This document shows positions 9,284 through 18,495 of a stretch of 64,000 bases of DNA, one piece after another; position 1 is the stretch's first letter, and each line of letters starts with the position of its first letter. Location of the stretch: assembly GCF_016757735.1 (NCBI RefSeq), contig NZ_CP068439.1, positions 248,001 through 312,000 on the forward strand, given 5' to 3'. The DNA is from Aequorivita iocasae. GTDB taxonomy: Bacteria; Bacteroidota; Bacteroidia; Flavobacteriales; Flavobacteriaceae. Both the position numbers and the translations under genes were made by a program. Under the pieces are notes generated by a model, which had not been told where the DNA came from, made no database searches, and worked only from the letters and a program-made list of their open reading frames with translations.

Positions 9284-10156
9284 ATGAGCACAGAAACTTT
9301 GGAAATTCAAAAACCAGCGCCAAAACCAAAATGGTTGCGCGTTAAGCTTCCCACCGGAAAAAAATATACCGAATTGCGCGGCTTGGTAGATAAGTACAAA
9401 CTTAATACAATCTGCACCTCCGGCAGTTGCCCGAATATGGGCGAATGCTGGGGCGAAGGCACAGCCACCTTCATGATTTTGGGAAACATTTGTACCCGTT
9501 CTTGCGGTTTTTGCGGCGTAAAAACAGGCCGCCCTGAAACTGTAGATTGGGACGAGCCCGAAAAAGTGGCGCGCTCTATAAAAATCATGAATATCAACCA
9601 TGCTGTTGTAACTTCCGTAGACCGTGACGATTTAAAAGATATGGGATCCATTATTTGGGCAGAAACCGTTAAGGCAATACGCAGGATGAATCCAGAAACA
9701 ACCCTGGAAACCTTAATACCCGATTTTCAGGGCAACACGCGAAATATAGACAGAATAATTGCCGTGCAACCTGAAGTGGTGAGCCACAATATGGAAACCG
9801 TAAAACGATTGACACGAGAAGTAAGAATTCAAGCAAAATACGAACGAAGCCTTGAAGTTTTAAATTATTTGAAACAATCCGGAATGCCGCGAACCAAAAG
9901 TGGCATCATGCTAGGTTTGGGTGAAAAGGAAGACGAAGTTTTACAAACCATGGAGGATTTGAAAAATGTAGGATTGGATATTTTAACTATTGGTCAATAT
10001 TTGCAACCTTCAAAAAAACACCTTCCGGTCAAAGAATTTATAACACCAGAGCAATTTAAAAAATATGAGAGCATTGGCTTGGAAATGGGTTTCCGACACG
10101 TGGAAAGCGGTGCTTTGGTGCGTTCCTCGTATAAAGCGCAAAAACATCTTACTTAA
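9284..10156 (+). CDS. lipA: Lipoyl synthase
   Basis: A 290-residue radical SAM enzyme that inserts two sulfurs into protein-bound octanoyl groups to form lipoyl cofactors for 2-oxoacid dehydrogenases and the glycine cleavage system. The auxiliary 4Fe-4S ligands C44, C49 and C55 lie in [12 protein letters not shown]. The radical SAM cluster ligands C70, C74 and C77 lie in CTRSCGFC. The C-terminal RSSYKA carries the conserved serine ligand. Length and all motifs match LipA. The gene has its own near-leaderless promoter. Confidence 0.98.
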   Translation: MSTETLEIQKPAPKPKWLRVKLPTGKKYTELRGLVDKYKLNTICTSGSCPNMGECWGEGTATFMILGNICTRSCGFCGVKTGRPETVDWDEPEKVARSIKIMNINHAVVTSVDRDDLKDMGSIIWAETVKAIRRMNPETTLETLIPDFQGNTRNIDRIIAVQPEVVSHNMETVKRLTREVRIQAKYERSLEVLNYLKQSGMPRTKSGIMLGLGEKEDEVLQTMEDLKNVGLDILTIGQYLQPSKKHLPVKEFITPEQFKKYESIGLEMGFRHVESGALVRSSYKAQKHLT

Positions 10157-10176
10157 TAAATTACCAATTTCTTAAA

Positions 10177-11175
10177 ATGGAAAAGAAAACAACTGTTGGC
10201 ATTAATGGTTTTGGCCGCATTGGCCGCAATCTTTTTAGATTATTACTGAACCACCCTTCCATTGAGGTTGTTTCGGTAAATGATCTGGCCGACACGAAAA
10301 CCTTGAGTCATCTATTAAAGTATGACAGTATCCACGGGGTTTTAAAGGAAGAAATTTCGCATACGGTAAACGAAATTAATGTTGCGGGCCATAAAGTAAC
10401 ATTTACTTCGGAAAAAAATCTAGAGGCCTTATCGTGGAAAGATATAGATTTCGTCATTGAATGCACAGGGAAATTTAAGTCCAAAAAACAGCTAGAAACC
10501 CATTTGAAGAACGGTGCAAAAAAAGTGATTCTTTCCGTTCCTCCTTTGGAAGATGACATAAAAACGGTTGTAGTAGGCGTAAATGACAGCATCCTGAATG
10601 CCAATGATTTGATTATTTCAAATGCTTCCTGCACGACAAACAATGCCGCACCTATGCTTAAAATAATCCATGAGCTTTGCGGTATTGAACAAGCATATAT
10701 AACCACAGTACACTCCTACACAACAGATCAAAGCTTACACGACCAGCCCCATCGGGATTTAAGAAGAGCTAGGGCTGCCGGCCAATCCATTGTTCCCACA
10801 ACAACTGGAGCTGCAAAAGCATTGACCAAAATTTTTCCAGAACTTTCAGATGCCATTGGCGGTTGCGGCATCCGCGTTCCCGTGCCAGATGGCTCATTAA
10901 CAGATATAACCTTAAACGTAAAAAAAGAGGTAACCATTGAAGAAATAAACAATGCCTTCAAAAAGGCTTCAGAAAATTCACTTGCAGGAATTCTTCAATA
11001 TACTGAAGACCCCATCGTTTCCATAGATATTGTAGGCAATACCCACTCATGCATTTTTGATGCGGGAATGACCTCAGTAATTGGCAAAATGGTAAAAATA
11101 ATTGGATGGTACGATAACGAAATTGGCTATTCGTCCAGAATTATAGATTTAATTGATAGAATTTCCGTGAAATAA
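10177..11175 (+). CDS. gap: Glyceraldehyde-3-phosphate dehydrogenase, type I
   Basis: A 332-residue enzyme catalysing NAD(P)-dependent oxidation and phosphorylation of glyceraldehyde-3-phosphate, or the reverse reaction. The Rossmann motif GINGFGRIGR is at 7-16. The catalytic cysteine is C152 in SNASCTTN and the general base is H179 in VHSYTTDQ. The C-terminal WYDNEIGYSSR is typical. The gene lies 20 bp after lipA and could be read through from it. Flavobacteria often carry two gap paralogues; whether this is the glycolytic or the gluconeogenic one cannot be decided here. Confidence 0.96.
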   Translation: MEKKTTVGINGFGRIGRNLFRLLLNHPSIEVVSVNDLADTKTLSHLLKYDSIHGVLKEEISHTVNEINVAGHKVTFTSEKNLEALSWKDIDFVIECTGKFKSKKQLETHLKNGAKKVILSVPPLEDDIKTVVVGVNDSILNANDLIISNASCTTNNAAPMLKIIHELCGIEQAYITTVHSYTTDQSLHDQPHRDLRRARAAGQSIVPTTTGAAKALTKIFPELSDAIGGCGIRVPVPDGSLTDITLNVKKEVTIEEINNAFKKASENSLAGILQYTEDPIVSIDIVGNTHSCIFDAGMTSVIGKMVKIIGWYDNEIGYSSRIIDLIDRISVK

Positions 11176-11203
11176 CTATATTTATTGCCCTTTAAACTAA
11201 CCG

Positions 11204-13450
11204 ATGCACCAACTGATTTTAAAATACAAGATTTTCTTGCCCCTTGTTTTGTGTTTGCTGGTTTCAGTTAAATCTTTTCCCATCCAAATCCATGATACCA
11301 TTGTGGCAATAAAACAGCTGCAATATTCCGCCAGCAAGGCCGTGGAAACCGAAAATTTCATGGAAGCCGTCAAGAATCTAAATGATGCCAACAAGTTGGC
11401 AATGCTCCCAAAATATAAAAGCTATAAGCCAGATGTAGAATTAAGCATCGCTGAACTTTTTTATAATCTGGAATATTTTGACAAAGCCATTGAAGAAACC
11501 CAAAAAGCTATTGATAATGGCGAAACCTATAAAAATTTTTACAGGCTGGGTAAAGCTTATAACTTATATGCATTAATCCTTGTAGCCCAAGGAAATATAG
11601 AAAGCGCTGAAAAATATTTGCGCATGGCCGACTCTATATACACCGATCTTAAGGATGAAAAAAGTCGGGCAAAAGTTCTATATGGAAAAGGACTATTAGA
11701 AATTCGCTTGGGCAATTATAAAGAAGCCATTTCACATTTAAAGCCTGCTGCACAAAGTTTTAAAGAGCAGGGAATGCTTTATCAAGAAGTAAACGCATAC
11801 AGTTATCTGGCCGATGCTCTTTCATTGGTAGATCCCGAAGTATATCCCAATCCTCTGGAAGAAGCAAAAAAATTGTTGAATAAAATTTCGGAAATTTCAT
11901 ATTCGCAAGGCTTCACAAAATTTCTTGTTGAAAATCATCGAATCAATTCTCAAATATTAATTGCTGAAAAAAGAAACGACAAGGCCGAGGAAGAACTCAA
12001 ATATTACCTTACACAAAAAGATTCATTACGGCAAATCCACCTAAAAGCCATTGAACGTGGCATACAGGCAGAATCTGCCATTGGCGACTTGAACGAAATA
12101 ATAGCAAGCCAACAGGATGATCTAAGCAAACAGGAAAAATCACTCTTTTTTGGAAAGCTCACCGGATGGCTCAGTATTGCTTTAATATTAATATTATCGC
12201 TTTTAACGCTTTCACTCTATAAAAACAACAACTTAAGGGCAAAGGCCAACGAACTTTTACAAGATAAAAACACCGAGCTGCAGGAGGCAAAGGAAAATGC
12301 TGAAAAAGCCTCCCAAGCTAAGGCACAGTTTCTTTCAACCATTACACATGAGCTGCGAACGCCCATGTATACAGTTACAGGATTGACGCACCTCCTCCTT
12401 GAAGAAGACCCCAAACCGGAACAAAAAGAACACTTGAATTCCCTTAAATTTTCAGGGGAGTATCTACTTTCTTTAATTAACAACATACTTGATCTCAATA
12501 AGTTAGAAGCCAATAAAGTGGAGATTGAGAAAGCTCCTTTTAACTTAAAGAAACGTATTGATGGGGTATTGATCGCACTAAAAAAATCCGCAGAGGTAAA
12601 GAACAACAATATACATTATGAATATGACCCAACTTTACCACAAGATGTACTTGGAGATTCATTGAAAATATCTCAGATCCTCATTAATTTAATTAGCAAT
12701 TCTATCAAATTTACTGAGAATGGTGATATCTGGGTTCGGGTTAAAAATGCTGAAAAAAGTGCAAAAAAGGTAGTTGTCCATTTTGAGGTGGAAGATACTG
12801 GAGATGGTATTTCGAAAAAGAAACAGAACACTATTTTTGAATCCTTTTCACAAGGCTCCCTTCAAATAAACCGAAAATATGGGGGGACCGGCCTAGGACT
12901 TTCTATTGTAAAAAACCTGTTGGAACTTATGGGCAGCAAAATATTTTTGGAGAGTAAGTTAGGAGAGGGTTCCAAATTTTGGTTCAATATAAGTTATGAG
13001 ATTGCAGAGACTGAAAGCAAACCAACCGATTTTAAAAATCTAGAGGTTGTACTAGAGAACGACATATTTGAGGACAAAGCGGTTATGATAGTTGAGGACA
13101 ACAAAATCAACCAAATGATCACCAAAAAGATTCTTGAGAAAAAGAAAATGATCTGCACCGTTGTTGATAACGGCCTAGATGCTATAAAACATGCGAGTGA
13201 AGAAAATTTTGATGTAATATTGATGGACATCCACATGCCGGGAATAAGTGGAATTGAAGCTACCAAAAAAATTCGGGAATTCAATAAGACAGTACCCATA
13301 ATAGCTTTGACCGCCATTACCATAGAAGAAAACTTGGAGGATTTTTACAAAGCCGGTTTTAATGAATTTATCCCAAAACCCTTCAATGCAGAAGATTTCT
13401 TTGAAAAGATAAACAGGGTGCTGCGCAGCAATGATTTTTTGGTGAAGTAA
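11204..13450 (+). CDS. TPR-containing hybrid sensor histidine kinase / response regulator
   Basis: A 748-residue membrane protein. It has an N-terminal signal or anchor (about 7-25) and a periplasmic region of about four tetratricopeptide-type helical repeats (30-300). One transmembrane helix (about 318-338) and a coiled coil lead to a HisKA domain with phospho-acceptor H382 in THELRTP. The HATPase domain shows N box NLISNSIKF, G1 DTGDGIS and G2 GGTGLGLS. A C-terminal receiver domain has phospho-acceptor D675 in LMDIHMPG and the lysine in IPKPF. No DNA-binding domain is attached, so signalling must pass to an unlinked partner. It is convergent with lpxK with no intergenic base. Confidence 0.95.
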   Translation: MHQLILKYKIFLPLVLCLLVSVKSFPIQIHDTIVAIKQLQYSASKAVETENFMEAVKNLNDANKLAMLPKYKSYKPDVELSIAELFYNLEYFDKAIEETQKAIDNGETYKNFYRLGKAYNLYALILVAQGNIESAEKYLRMADSIYTDLKDEKSRAKVLYGKGLLEIRLGNYKEAISHLKPAAQSFKEQGMLYQEVNAYSYLADALSLVDPEVYPNPLEEAKKLLNKISEISYSQGFTKFLVENHRINSQILIAEKRNDKAEEELKYYLTQKDSLRQIHLKAIERGIQAESAIGDLNEIIASQQDDLSKQEKSLFFGKLTGWLSIALILILSLLTLSLYKNNNLRAKANELLQDKNTELQEAKENAEKASQAKAQFLSTITHELRTPMYTVTGLTHLLLEEDPKPEQKEHLNSLKFSGEYLLSLINNILDLNKLEANKVEIEKAPFNLKKRIDGVLIALKKSAEVKNNNIHYEYDPTLPQDVLGDSLKISQILINLISNSIKFTENGDIWVRVKNAEKSAKKVVVHFEVEDTGDGISKKKQNTIFESFSQGSLQINRKYGGTGLGLSIVKNLLELMGSKIFLESKLGEGSKFWFNISYEIAETESKPTDFKNLEVVLENDIFEDKAVMIVEDNKINQMITKKILEKKKMICTVVDNGLDAIKHASEENFDVILMDIHMPGISGIEATKKIREFNKTVPIIALTAITIEENLEDFYKAGFNEFIPKPFNAEDFFEKINRVLRSNDFLVK

Positions 13451-14458
13451 TTATAGTTTCTCGTTTATTGCTTCTTCAATCCTGGCTTTAAACTTTTTTT
13501 CCGCATCATTTAAGATTACCGTCTTAATAGGCAGATAAAAGATTTCCGTTACTTTTGAAAGAGCCTGCAATCGCATAAAATCCTTTTCAGTAGTAAGTAT
13601 TAAAGGATATTTTTTTAATTCTTCAATCTCAGATGAACTAAAGTTATGATGGTCAGGAAATGATTTTTCTTTAAAGTTCAACCTTTCTTTCTGTAAAAAA
13701 TCTATCAAAGGCTTTGGAATTGCAATACCCGTAACCAAAAGAAATTCTTCGTTTTTTAAAGATGATAGCGGTTTTTTCTCCTTCGGATTTTTAATTTCTG
13801 AAGCATAGCCGATTTTTGAAAAATAAATTTCCTGATGTAATTTTGGGCGCAGCTCTCGTTTTATGGATTCAATTGTAGCGTCAGAAATATTTTCGGGACA
13901 TTTTGTAACAACAATTATATCAGCGCGGTTTGCCCCAAATTTCGGCTCCCGAAGATTTCCCGTGGGAAGCATACAATCGTTCACATACAAATCATCAAAG
14001 GAAGTGAGCAAAATATTCAGCGAAGCGGTTACTTTTCTATGCTGAAAGGCATCGTCGAGTAAAATTACATCTGTTTTACTTTGTAGTTTTTCAATTCCCG
14101 TTTGGCGATCTTCACAAACAGCAACGGTTATTTCGGGAAATTTCTTTTTGAATTGAAGCGGCTCGTCGCCTACTTCTTCCACAGTACTTTCAGTTAAAAC
14201 TTCGCGGTAACCCGTCGTTTTCCGTTTATAACCTCGGCTCAAAATAGCAAGCTTTTGATTGTCCCTTAAAAAGGAAACCAACAGTTCAATCATCGGCGAT
14301 TTTCCGGTTCCTCCCGTGGAAAGATTTCCCACGCATATTACTGGAAAATTATAAGCTTTGCTTTTCAGTAAATTTTTATTGTAAAAAAAATTCCGAAGCG
14401 TAGTAATGCCACCGTACAACAGTGAAAAAGGAAATAATAACTTCCGTAGAAAATTCAT
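13451..14458 (-). CDS. lpxK: Tetraacyldisaccharide 4'-kinase
   Basis: A 335-residue inner-membrane-associated kinase that phosphorylates the 4' position of lipid A disaccharide precursor. The N-terminal hydrophobic helix (about 5-25) is followed by the P-loop GNLSTGGTGKSP (44-55), then LLDDAFQHR and TTEKDFMRL. Length and motifs match LpxK. The ATG at 14458 is preceded at 14463-14470 by TACTTTCG on the minus strand, one mismatch to the -7 consensus, so the transcript may be nearly leaderless. Confidence 0.95.
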   Translation of the reverse strand: MNFLRKLLFPFSLLYGGITTLRNFFYNKNLLKSKAYNFPVICVGNLSTGGTGKSPMIELLVSFLRDNQKLAILSRGYKRKTTGYREVLTESTVEEVGDEPLQFKKKFPEITVAVCEDRQTGIEKLQSKTDVILLDDAFQHRKVTASLNILLTSFDDLYVNDCMLPTGNLREPKFGANRADIIVVTKCPENISDATIESIKRELRPKLHQEIYFSKIGYASEIKNPKEKKPLSSLKNEEFLLVTGIAIPKPLIDFLQKERLNFKEKSFPDHHNFSSSEIEELKKYPLILTTEKDFMRLQALSKVTEIFYLPIKTVILNDAEKKFKARIEEAINEKL

Positions 14459-14560
14459 TTAACGAAAGTACTAATTCCACAGAAAATGATGATTACTTTA
14501 AAATAAAAAATAGAAGCGCTAAAAATTCCGCAAACTATTATCTTTACTGAAAATGTAAAA

Positions 14561-15655
14561 ATGAAGGTAAAAGAAGTAATTGCACTACTTGAGGAACTCT
14601 CCCCACTCTCCTATTCCGAGGGCTTTGACAATACCGGACTGCTTATAGGCGACGGTGATGCGACTGTCTCGGGAATTTTAGTTACGCTGGATACGCTGGA
14701 AAAAGTAGTGGATGAAGCAATTGAAAAAAAATGCAACCTCATCGTTAGCTTTCACCCCATTATTTTTTCGGGATTGAAAAAAATTACCGGAAAAACCTAT
14801 GTGGAACGGGTGGTTCAAAAGGCTATAAAACACGATATTGCTATATTTTCAAACCACACCGCACTGGACAATTCCTGGAACGGGGTAAATGCAAAGATCT
14901 GTGAAAAGCTTGGGTTGAAAAATCGTTCGGTGTTAATGCCACAAAACGAAACCATTAAAAAACTCATTACGTTTGTGCCTTCAAAAGATGCCGAAAAAGT
15001 TAGAAACGCCCTTTTTGCAGTTGGTGCAGGCAATATTGGTAATTATGAAAATTGCAGTTTCAATATTGAGGGAAAAGGCAGTTTTAAGGGTAACGAAGAC
15101 TCCAATCCCGTAATTGGAAAAAAAGGTGAAACTCATTTTGAGGAAGAAACACAGATTGGGATTACTTTCGGCAAACATCTACAAAGCAATATTTTAAAAG
15201 CCTTATTTGAAGCACATCCGTATGAGGAAGTTGCTTATGAAATCACCACCCTTGAAAACCAAAACCAACATTTGGGAATGGGAATGGTGGGTGAATTTGA
15301 AAAAGCGATGGTTGAAAAGGAATTTCTAAAATTTCTAAAAAAGACAATGAAAACAGATTGCGTTCGCCATTCTGCACTACTAAATAAACCAATAAAAAAA
15401 GTTGCCGTGCTTGGCGGAAGCGGAAGTTTTGCCATTGAAGCAGCAAAAAACTCCGGCGCAGATGCTTTTGTTTCTGCAGATTTTAAATACCACGACTTCT
15501 TTAGGGCTGAAAACACAATACTTTTGGCAGATATTGGCCATTATGAAAGCGAACAGTACACAAAAGACCTTTTACATTCTTTCCTTAAGAAAAAAATCAC
15601 TAATTTTGCAGTCCTTTTATCACAAATAAATACCAATCCTATTAGCTATTTATAA
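14561..15655 (+). CDS. Nif3-like dinuclear metal centre protein
   Basis: A 364-residue member of the Nif3/YbgI/YqfO family. The two Nif3 halves carry SFHPIIF and SNHTALDN in the N-terminal half and DIGHYESE in the C-terminal half, which supply the metal ligands. Between them is the YqfO-type (PII-like) insertion of about 100 residues (130-235), which explains the length over the 250-residue YbgI form. Family members form toroidal hexamers; a GTP cyclohydrolase-related role has been proposed, but the physiological function is unclear. It directly precedes the coiled-coil gene at 15659 with only 3 bp between them, a pairing expected to be one operon. Confidence 0.93.
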   Translation: MKVKEVIALLEELSPLSYSEGFDNTGLLIGDGDATVSGILVTLDTLEKVVDEAIEKKCNLIVSFHPIIFSGLKKITGKTYVERVVQKAIKHDIAIFSNHTALDNSWNGVNAKICEKLGLKNRSVLMPQNETIKKLITFVPSKDAEKVRNALFAVGAGNIGNYENCSFNIEGKGSFKGNEDSNPVIGKKGETHFEEETQIGITFGKHLQSNILKALFEAHPYEEVAYEITTLENQNQHLGMGMVGEFEKAMVEKEFLKFLKKTMKTDCVRHSALLNKPIKKVAVLGGSGSFAIEAAKNSGADAFVSADFKYHDFFRAENTILLADIGHYESEQYTKDLLHSFLKKKITNFAVLLSQINTNPISYL

Positions 15656-15658
15656 TTT

Positions 15659-16441
15659 ATGGCAACAAAAACCGAAGTTACTGTTGAAGAGAAGTTAAGA
15701 GCACTGTATGATCTGCAACTTATTGATTCCAGAATTGATGAAATAAGAAGCGTTCGTGGCGAACTTCCGCTGGAAGTGGAAGATCTTGAGGACGAGGTGG
15801 CAGGAATGAACACCCGTTTGGAAAAGCTTAAGGCAGACCTTGAGGTAATTGAAGACCAAATCAAGGAAAAGAAGAACAACATTGAAGAGTCTAAAGCACT
15901 TATCAAAAAATATACTGCGCAACAGGACAACGTTCGCAATAACCGTGAATATAACTCTTTAAGCAAGGAAGTTGAATTCCAAGAGCTTGAAATTCAACTT
16001 GCGGAAAAAAACATTAAAGAATATCGTGCGCAAATAGAGCAAAAAAATCAAGTAATTGAAGAAACAAAGGCACGTTTTGACGAGCGCTCTGAGCATTTAA
16101 AGCACAAACAGAACGAGCTTGACGAAATTTTGAAAGAAACCGAAAAAGAAGAGCAGACGCTAATCAAGGAATCTGAAAATTTTGAAACTCAAATTGAGCC
16201 ACGTCTTATAAAAGCTTATAAGCGTATCCGAACTAATGTGAAAAACGGTTTGGCTGTAGTTGCTGTAGAACGTGGTGCTTCGGGAGGTTCTTTCTTCACC
16301 ATTCCACCACAAGTGCAAATGGAGATTGCAGGTCGAAAAAAAATTATTACTGACGAGCACAGTGGACGAATCTTAGTTGATCCAGATTTAGCTGCCGAAG
16401 AGCGTGAAAAAATGGAAGCTAAGTTTGCAAAACTTAAATAA
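15659..16441 (+). CDS. Coiled-coil protein of the C4 zinc-ribbon (DUF164-like) family, cysteines absent
   Basis: A 260-residue protein. Residues 10-190 are strongly heptad-like, acidic and basic coiled coil. The C-terminal 60 residues align by eye with the C4-type zinc ribbon of this family: RGASGGSFFTIPPQ and DEHSGRILVDP occupy the places where family members have CxxC pairs (GxCxGC and CEHCGRIL). All four zinc ligands are replaced, so zinc binding here is not expected. The family is often found next to Nif3-like genes, as here. The function is unknown; a structural or nucleic-acid-associated role is only a guess. Confidence 0.85.
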   Translation: MATKTEVTVEEKLRALYDLQLIDSRIDEIRSVRGELPLEVEDLEDEVAGMNTRLEKLKADLEVIEDQIKEKKNNIEESKALIKKYTAQQDNVRNNREYNSLSKEVEFQELEIQLAEKNIKEYRAQIEQKNQVIEETKARFDERSEHLKHKQNELDEILKETEKEEQTLIKESENFETQIEPRLIKAYKRIRTNVKNGLAVVAVERGASGGSFFTIPPQVQMEIAGRKKIITDEHSGRILVDPDLAAEEREKMEAKFAKLK

Positions 16442-16461
16442 ATACAACCCTTAATTATAAC

Positions 16462-16492
16462 AAAGCCTTCACATATTGTGAGGGCTTTTTTT
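16462..16492 (+). terminator. Intrinsic terminator after the Nif3/coiled-coil operon
   Basis: AAAGCCTTCACA at 16462-16473 pairs with TGTGAGGGCTTT at 16477-16488 (one G-T wobble, 3-nt loop), and the T-run continues to 16492. Confidence 0.85.
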
Positions 16493-16550
16493 GTACTTTA
16501 AATGCAAGGTTTTCTATTTACTGAAGACCAATTCCACAAAATCAAACAAT

Positions 16551-17222
16551 ATGAAAAAAATCACATTTATCATTGCAAGTATTTTTCTTTTCTCGCTTCA
16601 GGGCGCTTGCAAACCTTCCAATGAAAGTAATAAGCAGGCTGAGGCTATTGCCCAAAAAGAACAAGTTCCAGTTCAAACCGAACCTGTTAACGGCCTAAAG
16701 AGAGCGTATTTTGCAAGTGGTTGTTTTTGGTGTGTTGAGGCCATTTACGAAAGTGTAAATGGTGTTAAGGAAGCCATTTCAGGCTATAGTGGCGGCGAAA
16801 CGAAAAACCCAACTTATCAAAATCATGCAGATCACGCAGAAGCAGTGGAGGTAATTTATGATCCTGAAATTGTAAGTTTTAATCAGTTGGTTGATGTATA
16901 TTTCGGCTCACAAAATATAACCCAAGTGAATGGTCAAGGCCCTGATCACGGGAAATCGTACCGCTCTATTATTTTTTATCAGAATGATGAAGAAAAGAAA
17001 ATTATTGATGAAAAAATTAATGCACTGAATAAACAATTAAATGGAGATAAAGTTGCCGCACAAGTTTTGCCATTCCAAAAATTTTGGGATGCAGAGAACT
17101 ACCACCAAAATTACGAGCGTAACAATCCCGATAATCCGTACATTCAAAATGTGTCCATCCCGCGGTTAAATCGATTTAAGGAGAAGTTTCCGGAGCTTTT
17201 GAAAAAAGATACAGCGCATTGA
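16551..17222 (+). CDS. msrA: Peptide-methionine (S)-S-oxide reductase, lipoprotein form
   Basis: A 223-residue enzyme that reduces methionine-S-sulfoxide. A type II signal peptide ends in LQGAC, so Cys20 is probably lipidated and the enzyme acts in the periplasm or at the outer membrane. The catalytic motif GCFWC has C58 as the nucleophile. GYSGG, HAEAVEV and YHQNYERNNP match MsrA. The frame opens at 16491, but only the ATG at 16551 gives a proper signal peptide. The 5' part of the longer frame would overlap the upstream terminator. Confidence 0.95.
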   Translation: MKKITFIIASIFLFSLQGACKPSNESNKQAEAIAQKEQVPVQTEPVNGLKRAYFASGCFWCVEAIYESVNGVKEAISGYSGGETKNPTYQNHADHAEAVEVIYDPEIVSFNQLVDVYFGSQNITQVNGQGPDHGKSYRSIIFYQNDEEKKIIDEKINALNKQLNGDKVAAQVLPFQKFWDAENYHQNYERNNPDNPYIQNVSIPRLNRFKEKFPELLKKDTAH

Positions 17223-17296
17223 AACATTATTATAATTCAATTTCTGTAATAATTTGGTTATAATTGAATATATTGTATTTCTATTAAATTATAAAC

Positions 17297-18484
17297 ATGA
17301 GATTTAGTTTTATTACACTTGGATTTTTATTTTTTATTTCCTGTGGGTCTGACGATTCTGTATCAGAGCCAAATTTAGTTTTTAATGTAACGGTTACTGA
17401 AGTAGAATATTCCCACGCAGTGCTTAAATGGAATCATCCCAATTCGGAAACTGATTGGCTATATCGCGTTGTTGTTGACAACCAGATACTTGTGGATGGG
17501 TTAAGCGGTACTGGTTTTACTATCAATAATTTAGAGGAATCAACAGATTTTTCAGGCAGTGTATTTGCCATCGGTGCTAATGATTCAGATACTTTTGATG
17601 AATTTAGCTTTACAACACGTGCCTTTGATTATTGCCTAGATCAAAATATCGTGCGTATAGATTACCAATATCAGATAGATAATTTTAATTGTACCGAGGT
17701 TGATGCTTTAATAATCAATCAATACCCTTATGACCCAATTACCGACTTATCGGGTCTGTCTATATTAGAAAAGGCAAACAGCATTAGTATTGGTAGTGTA
17801 AATGTTACTTCGCTTCATGGTTTAGAAAATGTGAGAGCAAGAACCGAAAACGGAGTTTATTTTTCAATTGGAGGATCTCCAATGATACAAGATATATCAG
17901 CGGCAGAAAATTTTATTGAGGAAGCACACACTTTTTACTTTACTGATATGCCAAATTTCCCGGACCTTTCATTTCTTCAATTTACTGATAAATTAAAAAA
18001 CATATATATTCGTAGGAATGTTTCAACTTTACCAGATTTTGGAAATCATCCAATGCAAAATGTCGAACTGATAGGTCTTCCAATTAACGATTTCTCTGCA
18101 TTTCGAAACACCCCAGAAATACAAAAATTTAAGATAGTAGCCTTAAATAATATCACAGGTTTTGCAGGTTTTGACCATATAGAAAAAATGTATCACTTAG
18201 AAATACTTGGCTGTAGAAATCTTACCAATTTAAACGACCTCGAAACCTTAACAGGCAGCACAGGACAGGGTGATTGGGCTAATAAAATTTCCTTCTTTGC
18301 TAGAGAAAATGATAATTTAACAAATTATTGTGGCTTGACAAATTGGATGCTAAATACCGAAATGAAGATTGGTTGTTTCAACCCTCCTGGTTGCACAGAT
18401 ATGAGGCCCCAATTTAATACCCAAGAAAATGCGTATAATCCTACTGAAACACAAATTGAGTCGCCAGCTGAGTGTAGTTTGTAA
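17297..18484 (+). CDS. Surface lipoprotein with fibronectin-III-like and leucine-rich-like regions (copy 1)
   Basis: A 395-residue protein with a lipoprotein signal ending FFISC near residue 16. One fibronectin type III-like domain (about 28-112) ends in FSFTTRAF. A region (about 130-345) follows with irregular leucine-rich repeats resembling receptor L-domains, for example SLHGLENV and LEILGCRNLTNLNDL. The C-terminus NAYNPT...CSL is shared with the next gene. The two are paralogues 11 bp apart and surely co-transcribed. The function is unknown; the domain layout suggests binding at the cell surface. I see no T9SS sorting domain. Confidence 0.75.
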   Translation: MRFSFITLGFLFFISCGSDDSVSEPNLVFNVTVTEVEYSHAVLKWNHPNSETDWLYRVVVDNQILVDGLSGTGFTINNLEESTDFSGSVFAIGANDSDTFDEFSFTTRAFDYCLDQNIVRIDYQYQIDNFNCTEVDALIINQYPYDPITDLSGLSILEKANSISIGSVNVTSLHGLENVRARTENGVYFSIGGSPMIQDISAAENFIEEAHTFYFTDMPNFPDLSFLQFTDKLKNIYIRRNVSTLPDFGNHPMQNVELIGLPINDFSAFRNTPEIQKFKIVALNNITGFAGFDHIEKMYHLEILGCRNLTNLNDLETLTGSTGQGDWANKISFFARENDNLTNYCGLTNWMLNTEMKIGCFNPPGCTDMRPQFNTQENAYNPTETQIESPAECSL

Positions 18485-18495
18485 AATTTATAATT

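Noticed and set aside
9179-9651. Two overlapping minus-strand frames of 140 and 114 codons across the start of lipA
   Set aside because: They cover the lipA promoter and coding start; lipA has complete cysteine motifs and a perfect promoter.
17231-17272. AT-only inverted repeat (ATTCAATT/AATTGAAT) after msrA as a terminator
   Set aside because: The stem is only A-T pairs apart from one, with a bulge and a long loop; too weak to call.
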